Notes: generated by a model from the sequence alone, not told the origin. A stretch of 64,000 nucleotides of DNA from Diploptera punctata (GCA_030220185.1 JASPKZ010007282.1:124001-188000); one strand, 5' to 3'; counted from the first letter of the stretch, positions 11,933 to 23,275 are shown. Translations and numbers: made by a program.

Positions 11933-12066
11933 AAAAAAATAATTTATTATGTCGACGTTTCAATCTCCTTGTGTGAGATCATTTTCAAGACCTGGTTGTT
12001 TATAAACAATGAAAATGATCTCACACAAGGAGATTGAAACGTCGACTTAATAAATCATTTTTTTTA
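11933..12066. repeat. Long foldback with 37-bp perfect arms
   Basis: The left arm 11951-11987 (starting gtcgacgtttcaatctcc) is matched exactly by the inverted right arm 12010-12046; weaker pairing extends outward through AT-rich DNA by about 18 bp. The 22-bp centre contains the perfect palindrome ttgtttataaacaa. A transcript would form a long hairpin. Confidence 0.9.
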
Positions 12067-12091
12067 TTGAGAAAACGATTAGTTCTTGTTG

Positions 12092-12099
12092 TCATTATT

Positions 12100-12155
<56 letters not shown>

Positions 12156-12168
12156 CATCATCATCATC
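12092..12168. repeat. (TTA)n/(TCA)n microsatellite
   Basis: ATT triplets interrupted once by agt, ending in four ATC triplets directly before LINE-B. Confidence 0.95.
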
Positions 12169-12761
12169 ACAAATAGGAATGAGATGCACAAAGAAATTAA
12201 ACATAGGCTCAATTCTGGAAATGCATGCTATTATGCATTGCAGAGACTTTTGATGTCCCAACTCCTTTCAAAAAACGTTAAGTTGAAAATATATAAAACT
12301 ATTATTCTACCAGTTATATTATATAAGTGCCAAACGTGGACTCTTACTTTAAGGGAGGAAAGGAGATTACGAGTATTTGAGAATAAAGTTCTTAGGAAGG
12401 TTTTTTGACCAAAGAGAGATGAACAGACAGGTGAATGGAGAAGACTACATAACAATGAACTACATGGTCTTTAGGCCTATAGGAAGCCAGATATAATAAG
12501 AACAGTTAAGTCTCGTAGACTGCGATGGGCAGGACATGTTGCACGTATGGGAAATGAAAGACGTGCATGGAAGCTTCTTGTAGGAAAGCCAGAGGGAAAA
12601 CGCCCAGTTGGTAGACCAAGAATGAGGTGGGAGAACAACAAACTATGATTTGAGGGAAGTAGATTATACAGGGAATGATTGGAAAGCATTAGCTCAGGAT
12701 AGGGATGTATGGAGAGCTAATGTCCGCTTGGCATTGAACCTACGGGTAATGTAAGAGTAAG

Positions 12762-12762
<1 letters not shown>
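12165..12762 (+). pseudogene. LINE-B copy 1, RT C-terminal region
   Basis: Translation gives TNRNEMHKEIKHRLN, LLMSQLLSKNVKLKIYKT, ILPVILYKCQTWTLTLREERRLRVFENKVL, KRDEQTGEWRR, then in shifted frames a RRLRWAGHVARM block and GKPEGKRPVGRPRMRW, ending LNLRVM. This is the conserved tail downstream of RT in a common arthropod LINE type. The canonical GCETW reads KCQTW here. A stop follows KVF near 12408 and later frames shift. A (TTA)n tail follows at 12763. Confidence 0.87.

Positions 12763-12800
<38 letters not shown>
12763..12800. repeat. (TTA)n tail of LINE-B copy 1
   Basis: Twelve ATT triplets directly after the LINE-B 3' end; simple-repeat 3' tails are usual for RTE-like elements. Confidence 0.9.
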
Positions 12801-12803
<3 letters not shown>

Positions 12804-13129
12804 TACAATTAAATTGTGTATTAATTAGGTTACGTAAAATTATTAAGTATTAATGATATTACACTTTTCTTACATATTCATTTATTCAGGAATGAACACT
12901 ATTCCTATTTTCCGCGTTTTGTCCAGAAATTTACTCATATTTATACATTTTTCTGGCTTAACCATTATGAGTCTATAAATAAGCGTGTATCAGAAATAAA
13001 TTGATGAACCATAAAGTAAATGTAAAATAAACTCTCTGCTCGTGTCCGGCGTAATGCTCCTATTATTAGAAGTCTATGATATACTAAGATGCCGACTGAC
13101 CAGGCCTGTCACACTATTACAGAGACAAA

Positions 13130-13306
13130 TTAATTATATGAATAAAGAAGCTTTTGGGAGAGAAAAACAGGATAAACCTGGAGGGAAAAATCTACCTTAG
13201 ATCCGATTTTTCCACCAAAATCCCCATATGGAGTGACCGAGACGCGAACTTGGGTCCCAGAGGTGAAGGACGAGTGTAACTATCTTCTGCCGCGGAGCCC
13301 CCTGAT
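13130..13306 (-). mobile_element. SINE-4 fragment
   Basis: Shares atggagtgaccgaga and the following gcgaacttgggtccc block (an inverted B box) with 51180-51325. The tRNA-like head is at the right end, so the element is on the minus strand. Only about 170 bp can be aligned. Confidence 0.55.
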
Positions 13307-13309
13307 CGT

Positions 13310-14028
13310 ATGACACATGAGTCAAATAACTACAACTTAAAGTTCAATTTATTATAAAATTAGAACTATAATAACATTTTCGTAAGTTTGTATTGTATGA
13401 GATTGGCACAATACGCTAAACTGAGTGCAACGGAACTCTATTGACAAACCTGAACAGGTTGTTCAGGGATTTTGGTGAATTTTTTAATATAGGGAACCCA
13501 TGGTCGCTGATGATTAATATGTAGTGGATATCTTAGACATACAGCATGTCTTACGGATCGTGGGCTAATTCTTGTCCTGAAAGTGTGCCTAAGAGGTCAA
13601 TTGTAGAGCTCTGCGGATAAATCCGAATAACTTAGGTTCAAATCCCAGCTTAGATCTACATTGTTCTCTCTTGTTATGTTAATATCGATATTATCCTTGT
13701 CATTCTCCGTTGTTCAAGGCATCAAACCAGGGAGCAGGATTTGGGACTTGAGCTGGTTAGAGCATTCATAAGGGAAGAAATTTTCTCATGGAATTTCGAC
13801 CAGTATTAGACCATTGCCTACCCCGCATCGTGAGAAATTTCAGCAGCTACATAAGAAGTAGTTCTAGGTTGAGAAAATCAGAGATAATGGCTAGGGACCC
13901 AATATGTTGACCTATACTGGTTAGATGATTGCCTCCCTCTGCTATTAACGTAGTGGATACGAGCCCAGCAGCCGTATGATAGGCCAAGGGTCTTCTAGGC
14001 TTATCGCTCAATAGAAAAAAGTCATTGT
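13310..14028. other. Unassigned DNA with one tRNA-like head
   Basis: A B-box-like taggttcaaatcccag at 13635-13650 follows an A-box-like stretch near 13595-13610 on the plus strand, suggesting an old SINE of unknown family. The remainder has no supported feature. Confidence 0.35.
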
Positions 14029-14030
14029 TG

Positions 14031-14790
14031 GGGGTTCGTAATAATGTAGTTGCTAAAGCAATATGCTACAAGCCGGAAGGGAAGGGTTCTAGTCCCAATA
14101 GAGTTAGAATTTTTAATTAGAACTCTCATGACGACAAAACATCGGTCGTGAAATTACTGAAGATGAAACCGCCTAGGTTTTGAAACAGGTTTAATTAGAA
14201 GACTTGATATGAGGTGAGGTATAAATAATTTTAATTTAAAATTTTTAAACCTTCTGGCGGCACCATAACCATGGTTTTGCCCTGGGTAGATTCAGACTCT
14301 AAAATAAATGAGTATCAGTAGGCCTATGTTTTCTGGGAGGTAAATGCGGACGTCACGAACTATTGACAATCCGGCTTATATCTCATACAGATTGTTTGGA
14401 AAAGTATGTCTTAACCTCCGGGGGCACGCCGTAGTGCGGTGGTTAAGGCACTGCGCTATAAGCCGGAAGGTCGAGGGTTCAAGTCCCGGAGGGGTCAGGA
14501 TTTTTAAACTGATCCAAACCTCTGGCGGCACTATGGCCTTGGGGTCGACTCAGCCTCTAACGGAAATGAGTACCAGACGCTTGTTCTGGGGGTGAAGGTG
14601 GCCGTCACGCAGGGCTGACAACCCGGCTGACATCATGTGACGATTGTCCAGAAAAAAATGGGAGCCTTAACCTCCTACTACCCGAAGGGCCTCCTGAAGC
14701 CTGTAGTGGAATTAACTTACTTTACTTAACCTCCTACTATCTTGTGTGCCTCCTAAGACCTAAAGTGGGATTAATTTATTTTACTCCTAA
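14031..14790 (+). mobile_element. Old SINE-3 copy, split by a younger SINE-3
   Basis: The head at 14040-14100 (gctacaagccggaagg, ttctagtcccaatag) and body at 14245-14419 are diverged from SINE-3. The end, ctactatcttgtgtgcctcc to aagtgggatta, resumes at 14735-14775. The break is exactly where the younger copy 14420-14724 sits. Confidence 0.8.
14420..14724 (+). mobile_element. Young SINE-3 copy inside an older one
   Basis: Begins gggggcacgccgtagtgcgg, with B box gggttcaagtcccgg, and ends attaacttactttac. The target duplication cttaacctcc lies at 14410-14419 and 14725-14734; in the uninterrupted parent this decamer occurs once. Very similar to the copy at 8724, hence young relative to its host copy. 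Confidence 0.92.
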
Positions 14791-14794
14791 TGAT

Positions 14795-15950
14795 AATTGT
14801 TTTCCATAAAACTGGAAGTAAGCTTATGAATAAGCAGCTCCATTTTTATTTCAATTTATCTATAAACGCCTTAATATTAGTGTCATATCGTGTCTTAGGA
14901 TCCTTAAGTTTAACCATTAATGTGTACGTTTTTGTTCTATTGTGTACATTGAAATGATTTTTTTTTAAAAAGTATGAAAATGATACGGATGATTGCGATG
15001 ACCTTAAAGTGTTCTGGCATTTGCCCTTAAAAATCCATGACGCGACAGCCCTAAAGCCTCTTGGCCATCAAGCCGGATGATGATCTCACATCCATATGAA
15101 TTAATCATAGAGTTAGACTTCCATCCAGCCATTATAGGGTGCCAAGTAATCAGCATGTTAGATTCCCTGCCATTGTAGCTATTTTTCTCAACCAGGAGCT
15201 GCTATTTGTTGTAGCTATCAAAATTTCTCAATATGCTATTTGGGCACCAAACCTAAATTGGTCGAAATTCCACAAGAACATTTATTCCATCACAAGGATT
15301 CGAACCAACTCAAATCCCGTAGCTCTGTACCAAGGTAAGATATTGTAAACCGTGCGTCTACAGCGCGAGGCATTTGTCTTACAGATGAGAAAACAAATGA
15401 AAAAAGTCTTGCCCAGGTAATTTGTCCCGATCAGGAATGAACCGGGACTCGTTGCTCTGAATTATTGACGTTCTATAGACAACAGATGTGGATATCTTCT
15501 TTATAATAAATGTGTTTTTCTCTAGAGTAATTCATAGACATATTCCATAAAAATATTCATGATGTAAATAAATTTCTATTTATTTTTCATGTTTATGAAT
15601 TCATTTACCGAAGGCGTTTTTAGAAAATTAGATTTCCATTTAAAAATGGCAGAGTTCATTTACCTTGATTAAACGTGCGTGTTTGCTATAATAAAATTTA
15701 TGCTGATTTTTATAAAAACATTTAATTAAAGAACCATTAAAGACTGTAAGCTTTTAAGTTACATGGAAACCATTAGGAGACTGGCGTTAAGTCTTGTGTG
15801 TAAATATTCAAGTCTTGCTTTTACAAATTATTAAAGATGATGTATCAATGTAGGGAACAGAATTAAAAAAATAATTGAATCTTTGATAGAGTAAACAATT
15901 CGACCGCATTTCAAAAGCATTCCACCACAAAACGACGTTGCCATGGGTTA
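14795..15950. other. Unassigned DNA
   Basis: No gene supported. Fragments such as gacagccctaaagcctcttggccatcaagccgg (about 15040-15075) and a tRNA-like ggattcgaaccaactc (15297-15312, inverted B box) hint at old SINE remnants. Confidence 0.3.
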
Positions 15951-15954
15951 CTTT

Positions 15955-16262
15955 AATGGGTAGAGTTATTGATATCAATGGTCTAATATTTATGTTTCTT
16001 GCCTCTTCTCCCGAGGGTCACGGGTTCAAACCCAGCAAAAAATGATAGATTTTTAGGAAGGAAAAGAATCAATGAAAAAGTTCTCCGGGAGAGATTTTAA
16101 GTCGTTAGTCCCGAGTCTGAAGATTTTCTGGTTCATAAAATAATATCAGCCTAAATTAGAGCCTCTGAACAAAATTTATCGACTTTTCCCTTTCAAGTAA
16201 TACTTTAGTTGCCTAATAGAAGTTTCTTTGAGGCAACGAGTTATCCACTTGTCACTGCTGTA
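15955..16262 (+). mobile_element. SINE-2 copy, old and diverged
   Basis: Shows ttgcctcttctcccgagg, B box cgggttcaaacccagc, gagagattttaag, gtcccgagtctgaagatt and a weakly conserved 3' part. It aligns along the whole SINE-2 body but with many substitutions. Confidence 0.75.
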
Positions 16263-16692
16263 CCTTGGGTCCAGAAGCGAACATTTTGACGAAAAGACAA
16301 CCAGGAACGACGAAAATATTGAGTCCAAGGATTAAAATTAATTTAATGGATTCTTGGATCGTGCTTGGTGTCTGTGGTCTCGGAGTAGTGTCTTTGAGCG
16401 ACGCGACTTAGAGTCCGGCCTAAGTCGAAGAATCTGCTACATTAAGAAACAAAATTCAAGGCCGCGGATGGGATTCGCTAAAAGGAACGAAAGTATACGA
16501 AAATAATTTGAAATAGATTCATTAAATATAAAATGTATGCAATACAAGACACATTGAACACAACGTTGCTTACGTGTGCACAACAGATTTACAATACACA
16601 GCATTTGCAAAGAGAAACCCATGTAGACCAGCAGAAAATTGGACACACTATAGTCCGTTTGGCTAGTTGTGTGGATCTTTCCGTGAAAATAG

Positions 16693-16868
<176 letters not shown>

Positions 16869-16869
16869 A

Positions 16870-17612
16870 ATATTACGTTGAATATTTGAATATCACTGCC
16901 AAGACAGGAGAAGATACTTTCTTACTAACTTGGAGGAAGATAGCAATTCCTGGAGTCAGAGATGAAACAAATGGAGTAATATGTAATTAATGTTTTCTTA
17001 GAGTGTCTTTCTTTGTTTACCTTAGTTTAACTTCTCCCTTTTTAGGTACAGCCTTTGAAATAATTGATGGCGCACAGATAATTTTCAAGTCTCAGAATGA
17101 AGCCACTGCGCATGATCAGAGATCAGCTATTTGGTTCACAAGTATACAAATATTTGAGAAACGAAATCAGTTCTATTTCGTTGTGTTTCGTGCAATGGAA
17201 AACAATTTCGTGTAAATAAGTAATGCGGTAAATACTGAAAATAAAACAAAGCAAAAGAAATTAAACAAAAGAAAGAAAATTAATTGAAATAAGGACGAGA
17301 AACAAAAAAACATGACAGCAGGATCGAACTCGCGACCTCATGCACGAGAAACAGAAGCTCCCTCCACTAGTCCACAATCATCTCTCGTAGAAATTGCCTG
17401 TATGAAGCGATGCAGTACTTCAGGACTTACTTGTATAATGGAATTAGATATTAACTTAATTTAAAATAATCAGACGCATTTTGCATTAGTAATGGAAATA
17501 AGTAATTGTATTATGCCGTGTGGTTTGTAAACAAAGTAATGAGACTTTACAATCATTATTCATCTTCTATATATAAGAGCTGTTTCCTTCAATTTATTTA
17601 CATCCATATATT
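16870..17612. other. Unassigned DNA with a tRNA-like remnant
   Basis: Around 17310-17385 the minus strand has a B-box-like ggtcgcgagttcgatcc preceded on that strand by tagtggagggagc, suggesting an old SINE head. No gene is supported. Confidence 0.35.
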
Positions 17613-17616
17613 CCAT

Positions 17617-17742
17617 TCCATAGTAATTCTACCCGAGGGCAGGTCTTTCACTGTAATCATAATATTTTCATGCTATGCTTTGCAGTTTTACTAGGGAACT
17701 GTAGCTGTGGTAGCTTCCCGTTTATTTCCACACCGGTGTAGA

Positions 17743-17773
<31 letters not shown>

Positions 17774-17880
17774 CCGGATGATTTTCGGGGACCGTTGGGC
17801 CCTAAGCTTCCTGACATTTATCTTACAGGTGACGAAAAACCCCGAAAAAATCTCACTCAGGAGCCTGTCCCGACCGGGAA
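17617..17880 (-). mobile_element. SINE-1 copy lacking its tRNA head
   Basis: Contains ttctacccgagggcagg, the catgctatgctttgcag block, cacaccggtgtagaatg, an expanded GAT run (17741-17772) and the ctgacatttatcttacagg block, then stops at tcccgaccggga where a (TA)n begins. The head expected to the right is missing. Confidence 0.88.
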
Positions 17881-17884
17881 TATT

Positions 17885-17886
<2 letters not shown>

Positions 17887-17920
<34 letters not shown>
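17887..17920. repeat. (TA)n microsatellite
   Basis: About 16 TA repeats at the broken head side of the SINE-1 copy. Confidence 0.97.
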
Positions 17921-17924
17921 AATT

Positions 17925-18590
17925 TATTTACATAAGGAAGCCTGGTAACATGTAGGCATTATGAAAATTAACGACGTTATTAAATAATAATAAATAAAAC
18001 AACATATATACCTGACCAGAATCGAACATGGGCCCGCGTCGTCGGAAAAAAGAGCATCTAACCGATTGCTGCACTAAAGCTAACGATTTCGAATGCTGCA
18101 TGAAGAGAGATTTACGCCGTCCGCTTTATGCTCAAACGAGTCAGAATATGTACCAACGTATTGGTGTGAATCGCTCTTCAAAACTCTAAACTTTCCATCA
18201 ACAAGAGTTGCGCCATCATTTTTTTCAAAGGCTGTACATTTACATCACCCGGACTTTAAAGGAACACATCCTGTCGGAAGAGGATTTTAATCTCTATATC
18301 ATGCATATAGACCTACTCTTTTTTTACCACACAAAGACATGGAGGATCTCCCTGGACGAATTAACAGCTCAACCTTTCTTCCTTCCTTAAGTTGTTTCCA
18401 ATTGCTTGGATAAACTACATTTACCTTATGCTCCTATAATGAATAATATAAAAAGGCTAAAATAGGTGTGTACGTTTACTTCTTTAATAACACTATAGCC
18501 CACGATGGGCTTTGGCATCCCTCACAATCTTCCAGTTACTTATTTGCTGTGTCAATTCCTACCATCTTATTTTGACTGCCATAACTAACT
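17925..18590. other. Unassigned DNA with a tRNA-like remnant
   Basis: At 18005-18075 the minus strand has a B-box-like stretch (gaccagaatcgaacatggg on the plus strand) and an A-box-like part near 18055-18075. No coding evidence. Confidence 0.35.
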
Positions 18591-18599
18591 AACTCACTG

Positions 18600-18832
18600 A
18601 CACTAATGCACCCGTAGATTCAGAGCCGCGCGGAAATAAGATCTCCATACATCCCTACCCTTAGCTAAAGTTTTTTAATCATATCCTGTATAATTTACCT
18701 CCCTCAAATTTTGGTTAATGTTATTGTCATACCTCAATCTTGGACTCTCTACTGGGCGCTTTTTCTCTGGTCTTCCTACAAGGAATGTCCAAGCCCCTCT
18801 TTCATTTTCGTTCCACATGTCCTGTTGTAGAA
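18600..18832 (-). pseudogene. LINE-B 3' end fragment
   Basis: The reverse complement matches LINE-B from aggacatgtggaacg through ttgtaggaagaccagag, cgcccagtagag, gggtagggatgtatggag and ctgaatctacggg, i.e. the GKPEGKRPVGRPRMRW tail and final LNLRV block. Frames are interrupted. Confidence 0.8.
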
Positions 18833-19133
18833 ACACACACCTTAATTTTTCCCGGTTAAGTTCTGAATAACTGGGAAGGAATAATGTAACAACATCTATA
18901 TGAAACAGGAATTAAATATTGTCTATTATTATGGATGGATGGTCGGAAATAAACAGTGGAACTATCGGTAAATTTCACTGTAAGAATAAGAGATTGCCAG
19001 CAAATGATTTGTATGATCATAGAAATTTACAGATTTGAATAATCATGTGGCCAAATGGAACAATATAAATTTTCCTTGCAATCTCGTGAATAATGTAACC
19101 TTTGTTAACAATCTTGAAATGTATTATCTTCTT

Positions 19134-19533
19134 GTATCTTGTAAGCCCATGTTTCCCTTAACAGAGATTTTGGAGCTCTTCCCCTACAGGGAAGTATTTG
19201 AACCATACTAATTTAGTTACGCTTGTTTTCGTATAGATGTCATTTGAATGGTCCGTGATCAGCGTTCCGCCTCATACTGACATCTAGGAAACCACGGTAG
19301 TACTAGGACGGGAAAATTCGGTAAATTTTGCTTAGAGGCCTTTTCATTTAGGCTTCAGGATCTTTCACGAGCCTGAAAATCTTCAGACTCGGGATCCACG
19401 GCTTAAAGTCCCTCCCGCAGGACTTGCTCCTTGGGTTTTTCCTTCCTAAAATATCCCTCGACCGCGGCCGGGTTTGAACTCGCGACCCTCGGGACCAGAG
19501 GCAACGAGCATAACCACTAGTCCACCGCGGACG
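19134..19533 (-). mobile_element. SINE-2 copy, nearly full length
   Basis: On the minus strand: head ccgcggtggactagtggtta, B box gcgagttcaaacccgg, ggagggactttaag, ctgaagattttcaggctcg, and the distal part through atgtcagtatgaggcgga to gggaaacatgggcttacaag. About 400 bp, almost colinear with 33487-33890. No flank duplication was found by eye. Confidence 0.9.
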
Positions 19534-20163
19534 ATTCAAAATTCAAATTTAACAATTATAAACCATAGAAAATAGCCGTATTTAATTAATAACTTTATAA
19601 TAAAAATGGTTATATCTGAAGTTAATGATAAGTGGCCATAAATAGTAAGAAACCAATGTTCTATATCTTGAAGCAGTAGTGAAGGACTCTTGTTGAATTT
19701 CAAATTATTGTTCATACGCCGTAGTATTCTGCGATGAACTTGATAATACGTCGATTCAAATTGACGAAATAGCATCAATCCTTAATATGTCGAAGTGAAG
19801 TTTGTTGCAGTAGAAAACCCACAAATATTGATTTTTCACTTCACGTAGTTTACAAGAACAACAGCAGTACATCAAACCATGTAGAAAGTTTACGTAAAGT
19901 ACATACTATTTCACTATTAAATCTCTTAACTATTCTTCTTGTGCAATGTTCAATATATCGCGTAGACAAATAAACTGTATTGAACTTAGGCAGAATCTTA
20001 ACTTTTTCTTTAATAGAACTTAGTAAGACCTGCACTATAACAACAAGTATTGAAATCAAACTTAAACTTCTTACAAACACTTGTCTGCTTGATGAGGGCA
20101 GAACTGTAATTATCTTCAAGTCTAGAAGTATAAATTATAACTTGAAGAATAACTTCCAATAAG
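19534..20163. other. Unassigned DNA leading into the minisatellite
   Basis: Spurious short frames only. A small dyad gtctgc...gcagaac at 20081-20103 resembles the arms of the minisatellite that follows and may be an outlying unit. Confidence 0.35.
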
Positions 20164-20165
20164 CT

Positions 20166-20795
20166 GCCTGCTCTAAACTGAAGACAGGAGCGGCCTGCTC
20201 TAAACTGAAGACAGGACTTGACTCATAGTCATCAAAATTCAGAGTAATATATATCCAACTCGAATGAAGCAGGACGGTCTGCTAGTAGACTAGCAGAACT
20301 CAAAACATATAGCCTGCTCACAAGGTGCAGCAGGACGATCTGCTCAAAGTGAAGCAGAACTCAAAACAAATAGCCTGCTCACAAGGTGCAGCAGGACGGC
20401 CTGCTCAAAGTGAAGCAGAACTCAAAAGAAATAACCTGCTCACAATGTACAGGAGGACGGCCTGCACAAAATGAAGCAGAACTCAAAAGAAATAGCCTGC
20501 TAACAAGACGAAGCAGGACGGTCTGCTCAAAGATAAGCAGAACTCAAAACAAATAACCTGCTCACAAGATGAAGCAGGACGGTCTGCTCAAAGAGAAGCA
20601 GAACTCAAAACAAATAGCCTGCTCACAAGGTGAAGCAAGACGGTCTGCTCAAAGAGAAGCAGAACTCAAAACAAATAGCCTGCTCACAAGGTGATGCAGG
20701 GCGGTCTGCTCAAAGAGAAGCAGAACTCAAAACAAATAGCCTGCTCACAAGGTGAAGCAGGACGGTCTGCTCGCGGAGCGAAGCAGAACTTGACT
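20166..20795. repeat. 61-bp minisatellite with two dyads per unit
   Basis: Units start at 20311, 20372, 20433, 20494, 20555, 20616, 20677 and 20738, each exactly 61 bp apart, with partial units before (from about 20255) and two 27-bp-spaced half repeats at 20167 and 20194. A typical unit holds cctgct-(10)-agcagg and tctgct-(8)-agcaga, two short inverted repeats about 24 bp apart, then aactcaaaacaaat. At 20279-20298 a variant has a longer stem, tctgctagt/actagcaga. Most units keep one or both stems intact; 20433 has lost both. No coding frame runs through. Confidence 0.96.
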
Positions 20796-20884
20796 TCACT
20801 AGAAGTATTCTTGAACTGTACTGTCTTACAATCTTACTAACTATCTAACTCTCTTCTTACTAACTCCCGCAAATGCGACGTCCT

Positions 20885-20978
20885 TTATATATATATATAT
20901 ATATTATATATATATATACGCTTAAGACGGCCGCGTTGTAAAATAAAAACTATTGCTATGATGGGCGTGTCTTAAGCG
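20885..20978. repeat. (TA)n and a 10-bp inverted repeat
   Basis: (AT)n at 20886-20920 is followed by cgcttaagac (20921-20930), whose inverse gtcttaagcg occurs at 20968-20977. The dyad closes the minisatellite region on its right side. Confidence 0.75.
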
Positions 20979-21064
20979 TACTAACAAGAAATATAGAGGG
21001 CGAAGACACGTAACCAATTGCATCTCCACCATAATGAAAATACTATATTAAATCGTGAGATTTA

Positions 21065-21287
21065 ACACCCGACATTGCAGTCTGCGAGACTTAACTGCTT
21101 TTATTGCATCTGGTTTCCCATAATGATCATGTAGATCATTTTTATATAGTCATCTCCATTCACCTATCTATTCGTCTCTCTTTGGTTCAATATTTTTTAA
21201 GAACTTTATTCTCAAATACTCGTATTCTTTTCTATCTACAATGGCATAAGAGCTCAATTTTGGGCCTTAGTCTCTCCTCTGTTAATA
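21065..21287 (-). pseudogene. LINE-B fragment
   Basis: Reverse complement contains ctcaaaattgagctcttatgccattgtag, agtatttgagaataaagttctta, agagagacgaatagatagg and the gggaaaccagatgcaataaaagcagttaag region, matching the RVFENKVL, KRDEQTGEW and NPDIIRTVKS blocks of LINE-B. A SINE-2 copy abuts at the right. Confidence 0.75.
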
Positions 21288-21627
21288 TTTACTAGACCAA
21301 ATTAATTTAGTTACGGTTATTTTCTTAAATTTGTCATTGTGGTATGCTGTCAACATACCGACCCAATGAGACGTCTGGTACGCAACTAAGGCAATACTGT
21401 ACTAGGATGAATAAGAGCGGTAAATTTTGCTTAGAGCCTTAATAGGTTAAGATTTTATTACGACCTGAACATATTAAGACTCGGGATCAACGGTTTAAAG
21501 TCCCTTCCAGAGGATTTTCTCCGTGAATTTTTCCATCCTAAAAAATCCATCTACCCCAGCCGGGTTTGAATTTGCGACCCTCGGGACCAGAGCAAGGACC
21601 AGGACTACTAGTCCACGGCGACCGATA
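21288..21627 (-). mobile_element. SINE-2 copy, 3'-truncated
   Basis: Minus-strand head gtcgccgtggactagtag, B box cgcaaattcaaacccgg, then ggaagggactttaaacc and the distal block to taactaaattaatttgg. Diverged relative to 33487-33890. Confidence 0.82.
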
Positions 21628-21779
21628 ATCTATTTTACTAGCACACAGTAAGAATCCACATAACGTAACTGTAAAATAAGAATTACCGGTAAGTATTTTC
21701 AGCTTAACATTTTTTTAGAGAAGTTGGGATGACAAGAGTCCTTGTATTGCATAATAGTAAGTATTTTCAGAATTGAGCC

Positions 21780-22520
21780 TTTGTTTATTTTTTTTTCTGT
21801 ACCCCATTCCTGTGTAATTATAGTTCCTACGTACTTGAATTAAGCCTATTCTTCAAAATTTCCATCATCTGTTAATAATTGTCCATTTCCTTTATATAAT
21901 GAATTTATATCTGTGGCATAGTATATATTAATTTTTATTTATTTTTTTACTTCTAGTCCCCCGTTTTAATAGTACTACTCAATAGAAAGTGAGTGTTAGC
22001 CTTTAGTATCTCCTCGCTATCGTCTCCCATACTCCTCAAATTCACCTCCATATTCCGTAACCATCTTATCTTTCGTGTTTTCTTATTTTTAACTCCTATT
22101 ATATTTGATTGTTCAGTGGTAGTTTGGTATCCCATCACTTTGCGTTATTTCCATGTGGCATAAAAACTAACCTCAAGGAATTAATATGCTGCACCAAATC
22201 TTCTCCATTTAGCATATGATTAATCCTTCATTTAGATTTAATCGTCCATGTTACATTCTCCCTTATTAACCCGTAAATACGTCTATTAATTTTCCTATCA
22301 AATTTTCATACATCTATATACTCTTTGTTCATTGTCAAAGTTTCGGCTGAACATGCGACAACAGGATGAATTAAGGTTTCATACGATTTAAGGGTTGTTC
22401 TTTCCGTTACTAACTTAGATTTTGGTAACTTTAAGTTTGTAAAATATCCTCTATTTCACATTATAATTATGTTATTTATTCTATTGTGGCTCCTTATTAT
22501 TAAATTTGAACTCCCAATAT
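21780..22520 (-). pseudogene. Degraded LINE fragment
   Basis: The minus strand reads KLKLPKSKLVTERTTLKSYE followed by TLIHPVVACSAETLTMN (about 22330-22440), a decayed ILRPVVTYGSETWTM block, then WLRNMEVNLRSM-like basic text near 22040-22060. This matches the area downstream of RT in RTE-like LINEs. Heavily interrupted; limits are approximate. Confidence 0.55.
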
Positions 22521-22524
22521 TCAC

Positions 22525-23110
22525 CAAAAAAATTATTAAACTTCTCAAAAGTATGATTTTATTTTGTAATGGGTCTTACTTTTATAAAATATTCATAAAA
22601 TAATATTTTCTTTATTTATGGTATATGGGCAGGTAGTATAACTTTAGCATATACTTCGTATTACCAAATATTATCTAATTTTAAAAATGTTATAACATTT
22701 TTAAATTATGCAAATAAAATGAAATACCATAAATATGAAATAGTACTACAATAATAATACAGTGATTTCTTTTTTTTCATATCTGGCGCCATATACTATA
22801 GCGCTGGTTTCGAAACTTGGGTTACTTGCTGTGACCCTCTGACTGGTCACTAGCCGACCGTTTGAAAATATAACGCGAAAAATATCATCTTAATTCTCCA
22901 AACAGACTATAGTAAAACAATAATTGAATAGCTGCCCGGAATAAGGTGAAAATCTATTTTTTTAAAGATAATTTTACATGGAGAAAAGTTGTTAATTGCA
23001 TTATACAAAACTTAGTTACCTAAAATATGTATATACAATGCGTAGAACATACCCAATAACTGTGGATTGTCCCAAAGCGCAATTTTAACAATTTATTTCA
23101 TGTAAAAGTC
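22525..23110. other. Unassigned AT-rich DNA
   Basis: No frame, RNA gene or known repeat recognised. Confidence 0.35.
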
Positions 23111-23122
23111 AACTTGAGGATT

Positions 23123-23163
23123 GATGATGATGGTGATGATGATGATGATGATAATGATGATAA
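23123..23163. repeat. (GAT)n microsatellite
   Basis: GATGATGGT-type triplets, slightly interrupted. Confidence 0.9.
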
Positions 23164-23204
23164 TCATAAATTATTCAATAAAACAGTGGATCATATCCAC
23201 TTTT

Positions 23205-23272
23205 GTTGTATGTATGTACGTACGTATGTACGAATGTACGCATCTACGTATGTACGTATGTATGTATATATA
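23205..23272. repeat. (TACG/TATG)n tetranucleotide array
   Basis: TACG, TATG and one TACGAATG unit alternate, giving many overlapping self-complementary GTACGTAC sites. Confidence 0.9.
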
Positions 23273-23275
23273 TCT

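Noticed and set aside
11933..12066. Intrinsic terminator
   Set aside because: The hairpin lies in eukaryotic repeat DNA and has no associated gene; a bacterial terminator makes no sense here.
20166..20795. CRISPR array
   Set aside because: The 61-bp units have no spacer-like variable parts: the whole unit repeats, and the surroundings are insect transposons.
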